From NCBI GenBank assembly GCA_002308255.1, contig DBVZ01000083.1:1-9005 (forward strand): a stretch of DNA of 9,005 nt, given 5' to 3'. Position 1 is the first letter of the stretch, and each line of letters begins with the position of its first letter. The notes beneath the pieces were generated by a model. It was not told where the DNA came from and did not search any database. It saw nothing but the letters and a program-made list of their open reading frames with translations. Positions 1 through 5,518 of this stretch are shown piece after piece. The position numbers and the translations under genes are program-made. Source of the stretch: Lachnospiraceae bacterium UBA1251 (lineage in GTDB: Bacteria; Bacillota; Clostridia; Lachnospirales; Lachnospiraceae).

Positions 1-80
1 AACGCGTTCTGGATCCAGCTCATGGCCGTCGTTTTGCCGGCGCACGGGCCTCCGGTAATCACGATCTTTGTTATTTCCAT
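1..80 (-). CDS. AAA-type P-loop ATPase, N-terminal fragment (runs off left edge)
   Basis: Reading the minus strand from ATG at 80 gives 26 open codons beginning MEITKIVITGGPCAGKTTAM. This is a beta strand followed directly by a Walker A loop: G10-x4-G15-K16-T17. The start is supported by GGAGG (plus-strand 87-91, read on minus) six bases upstream. The pattern (I/V)ITGGPxAGKTT at the extreme N-terminus is typical of the small AAA_28/NadR-like ATPase or kinase families of Firmicutes, which bind ATP and act in the cytosol. Only the P-loop is present, so substrate and full length cannot be stated. The gene is divergent from the LexA-like repressor with 169 bases between the start codons, so the two may share regulation. 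Seen: start, RBS and P-loop. Inferred: family. Confidence 0.78.
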   Translation of the reverse strand, partial: MEITKIVITGGPCAGKTTAMSWIQNA

Positions 81-117
81 ACTCTGCCTCCGGATCTGCT
101 TTTCTGACTACAGATTT

Positions 118-146
118 ATTATAACGGCAAGCGGGCAGAATAAACA
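118..146 (-). promoter_or_regulatory. Candidate promoter of the P-loop ATPase gene
   Basis: On the minus strand a perfect TATAAT (plus positions 123-118) lies 17 bases downstream of TGTTTA (146-141), a poor -35 match. The predicted start point near 111 leaves a leader of about 30 bases before the ATG at 80. The -10 is strong but the -35 is weak, so the call is moderate. Confidence 0.45.
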
Positions 147-172
147 GATTTTTATAAATATTTCCGCTCCCC

Positions 173-201
173 TTGATTCCGTCCTCTTCCTTTGCTATGA
201 T
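173..201 (+). promoter_or_regulatory. Extended -10 promoter of the LexA-like gene
   Basis: TTGATT (173-178), a 17-base spacer and TATGAT (196-201), with TG one base upstream of the -10 (TGCTATGAT), give a good sigma-A promoter with an extended -10. Transcription would begin near 208. That excludes the far-upstream in-frame ATG at 22 and leaves ATG 226 or 250. A short inverted repeat, CGATC at 216-220 and GATCG at 228-232, lies just after the start point and could be an operator, but this is speculative. No Bacillus-type SOS box (CGAACnnnnGTTCG) is visible here. Confidence 0.7.
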
Positions 202-249
202 GGTCTTATCTTAAACGATCTGCTCATGATCGGACGGCGGAGGGACCTT

Positions 250-864
250 ATGAGACACAAAGATCCGGAACTCATGCAAAGAATCAGCGCTTTCATAAGC
301 GATTTTTACGTGCGGAACGACCGCACGCCGTCGACAACGGAGATCGCGAACGAAGTCGGCATCTGCCGGGCGTCCGCGCAGAACTATCTTGTCGCGATGG
401 ATAAGGAGAAGATGCTGGAATATAAAAACGGCAGACTGCGCATCCCGATGATGGCAAAAATGCACCCGGGCCGCTCCGAAGCGCCGCTCGTCGGCAGCAT
501 TCCCTGCGGAGAACTCAGCTTCGAGGAGGAATCCGTCGAGTGCATCACTTCGCTCCCGACCGCGATCTTCGGCGAGGGTCCGTTCTACATTCTCCGGGCG
601 TCCGGGGATTCCATGGCGGACGAGGGGATCGATGACGGGGATCTCGTCGTGATCCGGCGGAACACCGTCCCGCAGATCGGCGACCTCATCGTCGCCCTTG
701 ACGGAACCAGCCAGAATACCCTGAAAAAATACGGCGGGATCAGTGACCGGGACAATAAAGCGATCCTTCAGTACTGCAACCGTGCCGTATACGGCGACAA
801 GGCGATCCTTGTGGACGAGCTGGTCAGTCAGGGGACCGTGAGCCACGTGATCAAGGCAAAGTAA
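250..864 (+). CDS. LexA-like S24 self-cleaving repressor
   Basis: This 204-residue protein has the two-domain layout of LexA. Residues 1-60 form a winged helix-turn-helix (TPSTTEIANEVG followed by the recognition helix ICRASAQNYL). Residues 78-204 form the S24 peptidase domain. The Ser/Lys dyad is visible as S121 (SGDSM) and K159 (NTLKK), 38 residues apart, as expected. The probable autocleavage bond is C86-G87 in VGSIPCGEL. That is Cys-Gly as in UmuD, where E. coli LexA has Ala-Gly. The start at 250 is chosen because GGAGGG (239-244) lies five bases upstream and the promoter start point is near 208; ATG 226 is a less likely alternative. The role is DNA-damage-responsive repression through RecA-stimulated self-cleavage, either as the main LexA or a paralogue. 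No SOS gene is adjacent and no own-operator was recognised, so the symbol is left blank. Confidence 0.87.
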   Translation: MRHKDPELMQRISAFISDFYVRNDRTPSTTEIANEVGICRASAQNYLVAMDKEKMLEYKNGRLRIPMMAKMHPGRSEAPLVGSIPCGELSFEEESVECITSLPTAIFGEGPFYILRASGDSMADEGIDDGDLVVIRRNTVPQIGDLIVALDGTSQNTLKKYGGISDRDNKAILQYCNRAVYGDKAILVDELVSQGTVSHVIKAK

Positions 865-1117
865 CCCGCGCCGGCCGAACCGGTGAAGCCGTGGGATCCT
901 GACAAAAGAAGGCTGCCTTCCGCAAAAAGATATAGCGCGTTCTCTTCTCCCCATATATAATGTTCCTGTGACCGCCGGTCCCGGGAGGGGTGCGGAAATT
1001 CCGTATTGCCGGTGTCTGGGCCTGAACAAAGAAGAGAAAAATCCGCAGAACACACGGCAGCCGGGGTCATTTTTGCCGGCGTTTCCTCCGGCGGACCAAA
1101 AACACGGATAACGGAAA
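865..1117. other. Intergenic gap, no clear gene
   Basis: No convincing gene was found in these 253 bases. A TATAAT at 956-961 has no matching -35 at 16-18 bases, so the promoter of the downstream Sel1-nadE unit is unresolved. A GAAGG/CCTTC mini-hairpin (910-922) followed by CGCAAAAAGA is too weak to call a terminator for the LexA-like gene. A GCCGG/CCGGC dyad near 1075-1096, flanked by T5 and A5 runs, lies just before the next start codon and could affect initiation. Confidence 0.4.
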
Positions 1118-1405
1118 ATGAACAAGAGCAAAAACCTTGTAAAAAAACACACTGTTTCTTCTTTAAAAGACGTTCCGGACGAGATCGTCATCACGCCGGA
1201 AAAGCAGCGGCTGTTTGATCTGATCGACAAAGCCGCGGTCGGCGACACGGAAGCCGCCGGCGAGATCGCGGAAGGATATTTTCTCGGGACATTCGAGGAC
1301 GTCCCGAATTACGCCAAAGCGCGGAAATGGAGCCATTACGCCGCAAGAAAAGGCAATGCAAAAGGGATTTTTGTTCAGGAGGAGCTGAAAAAGCTCGGAT
1401 ATTAA
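1118..1405 (+). CDS. Small Sel1-like repeat protein
   Basis: The predicted product has 95 residues. Residues 38-82 match the Sel1/TPR-like pattern: A-A-x-G-D-x-E-A, then A-E-G-Y-F-x-G, then YAKARKWSHYAARKGNAKG. It is effectively one and a half Sel1 helical hairpins, a protein-protein interaction fold. No signal peptide or membrane segment is visible, so it is probably cytosolic. The function is unknown. The stop codon is 14 bases before the nadE start and the nadE ribosome binding site begins directly after it, so the two are almost certainly cotranscribed. The initiation region is weak: only ACGGAAA precedes ATG 1118. The codon pattern resembles that of nadE. The gene could be a truncated relative of larger Sel1 proteins such as the one at 7467-8552, but the sequence similarity I can see between them is only at the level of the repeat motif. 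Confidence 0.68.
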   Translation: MNKSKNLVKKHTVSSLKDVPDEIVITPEKQRLFDLIDKAAVGDTEAAGEIAEGYFLGTFEDVPNYAKARKWSHYAARKGNAKGIFVQEELKKLGY

Positions 1406-1412
1406 GAGGAGG
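1406..1412 (+). promoter_or_regulatory. Ribosome binding site of nadE
   Basis: GAGGAGG starts one base after the stop codon of the Sel1-like gene and lies seven bases before the nadE ATG at 1420. This fixes the nadE start and makes efficient translation within a shared mRNA likely. Confidence 0.85.
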
Positions 1413-1419
1413 CTGAACC

Positions 1420-2208
1420 ATGCTGAAAGATCCGAAAAAAACAAAAGATGAAATCGTCGCCTGGATCCGGGACTATTTTAAGGAGAACGGACCGACCTGC
1501 CGCGCCGTGATCGGCATTTCCGGAGGAAAGGATTCCAGCGTGACCGCAGCCCTTTGTGCTGAGGCACTGGGAAAAGACCGCGTCATCGGCGTTCTCATGC
1601 CGGACGGCGTCCAGAGCGATATCAGCGACTCCCGTCTTCTTGTAGAGACGCTCGGCATTCCTGCGGTGGAGCTGAACATCGGCAAAGCCAGCGAAGCGAT
1701 GAAAGAAATGCTCGCCTCCAGTGAAGAACTGCGCGCGATCACCGGCATCGACGGGATCTCAAAGGACGCCGGCATCAATATGCCGCCCCGTCTGCGCATG
1801 ACGACCCTTTACGCTGTCGGACAGATGCTGCCGGAAGGCGGCCGCGTCGTCAACACCTGCAATCTCTCCGAGGATTACGTCGGCTACTCCACCAAATACG
1901 GCGATGCCGCCGGGGATTTCAGCCCGCTCGCTTCCTTCCTTGTGGATGAAGTCCTGCAGATCGGCGCGGAACTCGGGCTCCCGGACAAACTCCTCTACAA
2001 AGCTCCGTCGGACGGCCTCAGCGGTCTCACCGATGAAGACAAACTGGGCTTCACCTACGCCGCCCTCGCCGACTACATCAACACCGGCGTCTGCGAAGAC
2101 GAGACCACAAAGGCCCGCATCGACCGCCTGCACCGCCTCAATCTCCATAAACTCCGCCTCATGCCGAAATATGTGCCGGAGGATATCGAGAGGGCGCTGA
2201 AAGACTGA
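1420..2208 (+). CDS. nadE: NH3-dependent NAD+ synthase
   Basis: This 262-residue enzyme catalyses the last step of NAD+ synthesis: ATP-dependent amidation of deamido-NAD+ (nicotinic acid adenine dinucleotide) in the cytosol. It is an N-type ATP pyrophosphatase. The PP-loop SGGKDSS is at residues 34-40. The deamido-NAD and ATP contact region VVNTCNLSEDYVGYSTKYGD is at about 143-162. The conserved PSDGLSGLTDEDKLG segment is at 196-210, and the C-terminal HKLRLMPKY is at 243-251. There is no glutaminase domain, so ammonia is used directly, and the length is normal for this short form. It follows the Sel1-like gene at 14 bases. The last eleven codons and the stop are tandemly duplicated just downstream. 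Family assignment is firm. Confidence 0.96.
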   Translation: MLKDPKKTKDEIVAWIRDYFKENGPTCRAVIGISGGKDSSVTAALCAEALGKDRVIGVLMPDGVQSDISDSRLLVETLGIPAVELNIGKASEAMKEMLASSEELRAITGIDGISKDAGINMPPRLRMTTLYAVGQMLPEGGRVVNTCNLSEDYVGYSTKYGDAAGDFSPLASFLVDEVLQIGAELGLPDKLLYKAPSDGLSGLTDEDKLGFTYAALADYINTGVCEDETTKARIDRLHRLNLHKLRLMPKYVPEDIERALKD

Positions 2209-2268
2209 GACCCGGAGCATCTGCCGGAGGACATCGAACGCGCGCTGAAAGACTGAGATCCGAAGCGT
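2173..2268 (+). repeat. 48-bp tandem duplication of the nadE 3' end
   Basis: Unit 1 (2173-2220) and unit 2 (2221-2268) differ at 8 of 48 positions by direct comparison. Both encode PEDIERALKD followed by TGA in the same reading phase, then D-P-(E/K)-(H/R). Unit 1 contains the true end of nadE; unit 2 is an untranslated copy unless the first TGA is read through. The size of 48 (16 codons) keeps frame. The substitutions show that the duplication is not very recent. Confidence 0.85.
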
Positions 2269-2283
2269 CTGCGAGAAAAAAGC

Positions 2284-2359
2284 AAAGATCTGCCGCACCG
2301 AATGGTGACACTGCCTGAAGGCAGTTTCCGCCTGGCAATCCGTGCGGCAGATCTTTTTT
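2284..2359 (+). terminator. Long branched rho-independent terminator after nadE
   Basis: A perfect 15-bp inverted repeat, AAAGATCTGCCGCAC (2284-2298) and its complement (2342-2356), is followed by a run of six T (2354-2359). The 43-base interior contains a second perfect hairpin, ACTGCC-TGAA-GGCAGT (2310-2325). It should stop transcription of the Sel1-nadE unit before the next operon. The interior stem makes it larger than a minimal terminator. Confidence 0.9.
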
Positions 2360-2413
2360 ATGTGCTTTACAGGGGCTATTGGCCTGAAACAGATGAAAAG
2401 AATAAACTGCGCC

Positions 2414-2443
2414 TTGACGGCACGGGACGCGGCAGTCTATAGT
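2414..2443 (+). promoter_or_regulatory. Promoter of the epimerase/opine-dehydrogenase operon
   Basis: TTGACG (2414-2419), an 18-base spacer and TATAGT (2438-2443) fit a sigma-A promoter. The predicted start point near 2450 gives a leader of about 45 bases to the TTG start at 2496. It lies downstream of the nadE terminator, so the operon has its own transcription start. Confidence 0.7.
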
Positions 2444-2454
2444 AACAATATAAA

Positions 2455-2471
2455 GGTAGAATCATTCGAAC
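2455..2471. promoter_or_regulatory. Possible operator dyad in the operon leader
   Basis: GAAT-C-ATTC (2459-2467) is a perfect 4+4 dyad with partly symmetrical flanks (G2455/C2471, T2457/A2469). It lies just downstream of the predicted start point, where a repressor such as the operon's GntR protein could block transcription. It does not match the FadR-type TnGTnnnACnA pattern, so the link is only a positional inference. Confidence 0.25.
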
Positions 2472-2481
2472 TATTTCAAAA

Positions 2482-2488
2482 AGGGGGA
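2482..2488 (+). promoter_or_regulatory. RBS supporting a TTG start
   Basis: AGGGGGA lies seven bases before TTG at 2496. No in-frame ATG or GTG is equally well placed, and the protein family starts with MKIT-like residues, so the TTG start is accepted. Confidence 0.75.
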
Positions 2489-2495
2489 ACCTGCC

Positions 2496-3644
2496 TTGAA
2501 GATCACAGCCATCACTTTGCAGCAGCTCGCCGTGCCGCTCCGAAAGCCCTATCATCTCTCGAAAGAATACGGCATTTTCCGTACCGCGACGCCGGTTATC
2601 CTGACAATGGAGACCGACGAAGGGATCACCGGCTATGGCGAATGCGATCCGTGGCCGCTGTTTACGGGAGACAGCGCGGAGTCCGTCATGACGGTCCTGC
2701 GCTGCCACCTTGCGCCGATGCTGATCGGAGCGGAAGCGGACAATATCAACGGGATCCACCGGCTCATGGATGCTTCGATCCGGGGGCAACACCTGGCAAA
2801 ATCGGCGGTCGATATGGCGGTCTACGATATTTTCGGAAAAAAATACGGGATGCCGGTCCATAAACTGCTCGGCGGAAAGCGCCGGGACAGCATGCGCTGC
2901 ATGTGGTCGATCGGGGGCAGTACGCCGGAGGAAAGCGCAGCAGAAGTGCTGGAGGCGAAAGAAAAGGGATATTTCGGGTGCATGATCAAAGTCGGCGGTC
3001 CCGACTGGCGGCTCGACGCGGAACGGACGAAAGCGGTCAGGGCGGCTGTCGGAAATGCATTTCCGCTGGTCGCAGACGCCAACCAGGGCTGGGATCTCCG
3101 GACGGCGCAGCAGTACGCGCTTGCCGTCAGGAACTGCGATCTCGTCTTTTTCGAACAGCCGCTGCAAAGCTGGGACGCGGAGGGGATGGCGGAGCTCCGA
3201 AGGAGGATCCCGATGCCGCTCTCCGCGGATGAAGGCGTCATGAGCCTGATCGATGCGAGACGGCTGATCTCCCTGTCCGCCGTTGACGTATTCAGCATCA
3301 AAGTGACGAAAAACGGAGGGATCCGCAGCGCGAAAGCGATATGCGAATACGCATCGGCAAACGGCGTCCGTCTTTTCTTTAATTCCATGATCGAAGAAGG
3401 GATCACGCAGGCCGCAAGTCTTTCTATTGCCGCGACCGTGACCGGTCCGGTGGAGGAGATCGGCCATGCGTTCTTCTCACCGCTGAGGCTTGAAGGGGAT
3501 ATTTCCGATTACAGCAGACTGATCCGGGTTTCGGACGGAGCCGTCGATATCTCTGATGAGCCGGGACTGGGCATAACGCCGGATCAGGACGCGATCAGCA
3601 GGTTTCTTATAAAAACAGAAACAGTGGACGGGAGGGTATCATGA
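2496..3644 (+). CDS. Enolase-superfamily enzyme (mandelate racemase/muconate lactonising type)
   Basis: The protein has 382 residues and begins with TTG. Residues 1-115 form the capping domain and about 130-360 the TIM barrel. Metal ligands are visible as D194 (VADANQ), E220 (FFEQPL) and D245 (SADEG). The second-half catalytic lysine is K269 in IKVTKNGG. The first catalytic motif, usually K-x-K, reads M163-I-K165: the base lysine is kept but the first lysine is replaced. This layout belongs to the MLE subgroup, which includes dipeptide and amino-acid-derivative epimerases, hydroxyproline-betaine epimerase, N-succinylamino acid racemase and cis-3-hydroxyproline dehydratase. The shared chemistry is abstraction of a proton alpha to a carboxylate with Mg2+ help. 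The substrate is not readable. Its stop overlaps the start of the opine-dehydrogenase gene (ATGA at 3641-3644), so the two probably act on the same metabolite. Confidence 0.92.
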   Translation: MKITAITLQQLAVPLRKPYHLSKEYGIFRTATPVILTMETDEGITGYGECDPWPLFTGDSAESVMTVLRCHLAPMLIGAEADNINGIHRLMDASIRGQHLAKSAVDMAVYDIFGKKYGMPVHKLLGGKRRDSMRCMWSIGGSTPEESAAEVLEAKEKGYFGCMIKVGGPDWRLDAERTKAVRAAVGNAFPLVADANQGWDLRTAQQYALAVRNCDLVFFEQPLQSWDAEGMAELRRRIPMPLSADEGVMSLIDARRLISLSAVDVFSIKVTKNGGIRSAKAICEYASANGVRLFFNSMIEEGITQAASLSIAATVTGPVEEIGHAFFSPLRLEGDISDYSRLIRVSDGAVDISDEPGLGITPDQDAISRFLIKTETVDGRVS

Positions 3645-4726
3645 AAAGAGTATGGGCAGTCATCGGCGGCGGCAACGGCGGGCAGTCGGTTGCCGGTCAC
3701 CTCGGGTACCTCGGGGAAAAAGTGCGACTCTTTGACGTTGTGCCGGAAACGGCGGAAGCGCTGAACAGGAAGGGCTTTATTGAAATGCATAATGCGATCG
3801 AGGGAAGCGGGCCGATCGAATTTGCGACTTCCGATATCGGAAAAGCGATGGAAGGCGCCAATATCATCATGATGGTGCTGCCGTCCATTTACCACCGCAG
3901 TATGGCGGAAAAGATCATTCCGCACCTTAAGGACGGCATGACCGTGCTGCTTCACCCGGAGGCTTCGTGCGGGGCGGTCGCATTCCGGAAGGCAATGAAG
4001 GATCTCGGATGCAATGCCGATATCGTGCTCGGCGCGGCAGGAACGCTGCTGTATTCGACGAGAATCGAGGAAAACGGCGTCGTTCATATTTTCGGGATCA
4101 AACAGGACGTCCCGATGGCGGCACTGCCGGCAGCGGACAATAAGAAGCTGGCGGAGGCAGTCTGTCCCGTGCTGCCGAATTTTCACCTTGTGGAAAATGT
4201 CCTCGTCACCTCGCTCGGCAATATCAACGCCATGATGCACCCGGCCCCGATGCTTCTCAATACGTCCCGGATCGAGGCGGACCCGTTCGTCCCGTACGAG
4301 TACTATCACGAGGGGATGACGCCAGGCATCGGTAAATTTGTGGAGGCTGAAGATAAGGAAAGGATCGCGGTCGCAGCCGCATTCGGCATAAAACTCCGGT
4401 CGATCCGGGAAGACTATGTGATCATGTATAAGTGCGGGGATGAAAATACGCCGCTTTATCAGCTGTGTAAAAACAACCCTGCTTATACCGGGATCATGAC
4501 GCATCATACACTGCATACACGGTACTGCATGGAGGATATTCCGTATTCGCTCGTCGCGATCCAGACGGTCGCTGCTGCCGCGGGCGTTGCGACGCCCTGT
4601 ATCGACGCGATCGTACAGATCGGCAGGACGATCCTTGATGATATGGACGAAGGCAGGACCGCAGCAGCGCTGGGAATCGAAGGAATGAGCCGGGAAGATC
4701 TGCTCCGGTACGTAAACGGAACGTGA
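3641..4726 (+). CDS. Opine dehydrogenase family oxidoreductase (NAD/NADP octopine/nopaline dehydrogenase type)
   Basis: The protein has 361 residues. The N-terminal Rossmann fold starts at once with VIGGGNGG (residues 7-14) and an acidic residue after beta-2 (FDVVPE, D32), which tends to favour NAD over NADP. The C-terminal helical domain carries the opine-dehydrogenase signature NINAMMHPAPMLLN (194-207) with catalytic H200, and D299 in RYCMEDIPYSLV. These correspond to the His/Asp dyad of N-(carboxyethyl)norvaline dehydrogenase. The family reversibly joins an amino acid amine to a keto acid with NAD(P)H, or cleaves such an opine. GGAGGG (3631-3636) precedes the ATG by four bases, inside the upstream gene. 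The ATGA overlap upstream and GTGA overlap downstream imply coupled translation. Family is firm; substrate and direction are unknown. Confidence 0.92.
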   Translation: MKRVWAVIGGGNGGQSVAGHLGYLGEKVRLFDVVPETAEALNRKGFIEMHNAIEGSGPIEFATSDIGKAMEGANIIMMVLPSIYHRSMAEKIIPHLKDGMTVLLHPEASCGAVAFRKAMKDLGCNADIVLGAAGTLLYSTRIEENGVVHIFGIKQDVPMAALPAADNKKLAEAVCPVLPNFHLVENVLVTSLGNINAMMHPAPMLLNTSRIEADPFVPYEYYHEGMTPGIGKFVEAEDKERIAVAAAFGIKLRSIREDYVIMYKCGDENTPLYQLCKNNPAYTGIMTHHTLHTRYCMEDIPYSLVAIQTVAAAAGVATPCIDAIVQIGRTILDDMDEGRTAAALGIEGMSREDLLRYVNGT

Positions 4727-4746
4727 GCGGAGAAAAGAGAACAGCA

Positions 4747-5421
4747 ATGGAATTATTTGAAAGAAAAACCCTGAATCGCCAGCTGATGGAAAGCTTTAAC
4801 GATGCGGTCCTGAGCGGGAAACTTGTGCCCGGCTCCAAACTGCCGGCCGAAAACGAGCTCGCCCTCTCTTTCGGCGTGAGCCGGAACACGCTCCGCGAGG
4901 TGATCCGGATGCTCGAGATCTTCGGGATCATCGAATCGCGCCACGGACAGGGGACATTTCTGTCGGAATTTGCCCTGCAGAGGATCCCCGGCATCGACAT
5001 CATAAAAGACCTGTCCGGCAATCATTCCGTACAGGTCCTGATGGATACCCGTCTGATCATAGAACCCGGTCTCGCCGCGATGGCAGCGGAACGGAGAACG
5101 GAAGAAGATCTTTTAAGGCTTGCAGCCTCCCGGGCAAACATTATGAATGAAGCGCAGCGGCCGGATCTTGACGAGCTGTTCCATATGCAGGTCGCCCGTG
5201 CCGCAAAGTGCGACCTGACGGAGAATTTCCTGAAAATGACGCTTCTGCAGCTCTATCACACGCCCTATCCGGCGCTGCAGGACCAGGTCGCCCCTTCCTA
5301 CAACGAGGAAGAGATACGGGAACATGAAAGCATTCTTGACAGCATCCGGAAGCAGGATCCGGAAGAAGCCGCAGGCAGGATGCGGGAGCACCTGCTTGTA
5401 CGGGTGCGGATGCTGCAGTAA
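4747..5421 (+). CDS. GntR-family regulator with FCD ligand domain (FadR subfamily)
   Basis: The protein has 224 residues from ATG 4747. An N-terminal winged helix at residues 8-70 has the GntR hallmark LPAENELALSFGVSRNTLRE and the wing GIIESRHGQGTFLSE. An all-helical FCD domain spans about 95-220. Its likely metal and carboxylate ligands are the aspartate in MDTRLIIEP and the histidines in FHMQVA, REHESI and REHLL, all present. Such proteins bind operator DNA as dimers and release it, or bind it, on sensing an organic acid. An alternative GTG start at 4723 overlaps the previous stop (GTGA) but has no adequate RBS; AGAG at 4736-4739 suits ATG 4747 modestly. As the last gene of the operon it is probably the local, self-limiting regulator. 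The ligand is presumably the operon substrate, which is an inference. Confidence 0.93.
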   Translation: MELFERKTLNRQLMESFNDAVLSGKLVPGSKLPAENELALSFGVSRNTLREVIRMLEIFGIIESRHGQGTFLSEFALQRIPGIDIIKDLSGNHSVQVLMDTRLIIEPGLAAMAAERRTEEDLLRLAASRANIMNEAQRPDLDELFHMQVARAAKCDLTENFLKMTLLQLYHTPYPALQDQVAPSYNEEEIREHESILDSIRKQDPEEAAGRMREHLLVRVRMLQ

Positions 5422-5501
5422 TCGCCGAAGATCCGAAAAGCTGTCCGGGACGCACTTCGTACAGCATTCGGCGTGAGAAGGGCGAGGATGATAAGCCGGC
5501 C

Positions 5502-5518
5502 GGGGGTTGCCCCCTGTT
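5502..5518 (+). terminator. Short terminator hairpin after the operon
   Basis: GGGGG (5502-5506), loop TTG and CCCCC (5510-5514) are followed by TGTTTTATAT. The stem is short but GC-only and the T tract is interrupted. It sits between two convergent genes and acts best for the plus-strand operon. An imperfect dyad upstream (about 5433-5444 with 5461-5471) may add structure. Confidence 0.5.

Noticed and set aside
22..249. N-terminal extension of the LexA-like gene from ATG 22
   Set aside because: The in-frame stretch crosses a good promoter (173-201), overlaps the divergent ATPase gene, and encodes non-LexA-like sequence. ATG 250 has the RBS and normal family length.
956..961. TATAAT as promoter of the Sel1-nadE unit
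   Set aside because: No acceptable -35 at 16-18 bases and no extended -10.
211..1248. Long minus-strand open frame of 345 codons
   Set aside because: It is the antisense of the LexA-like gene plus the intergenic gap, has no family signature, and is a product of the GC-rich codon pattern.
2467..2477. SOS box starting CGAAC in the operon leader
   Set aside because: CGAACTATTTC lacks the second half GTTCG, so it is not a LexA site.
2342..2863. Plus-strand open frame starting in the nadE terminator
   Set aside because: It begins within the terminator stem and overlaps the enolase-superfamily gene in another frame; no RBS or domain.
2376..4747. Long minus-strand open frames opposite the epimerase and opine-dehydrogenase genes
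   Set aside because: Arginine/histidine-rich shadow translations without motifs; the plus-strand genes carry complete catalytic signatures.
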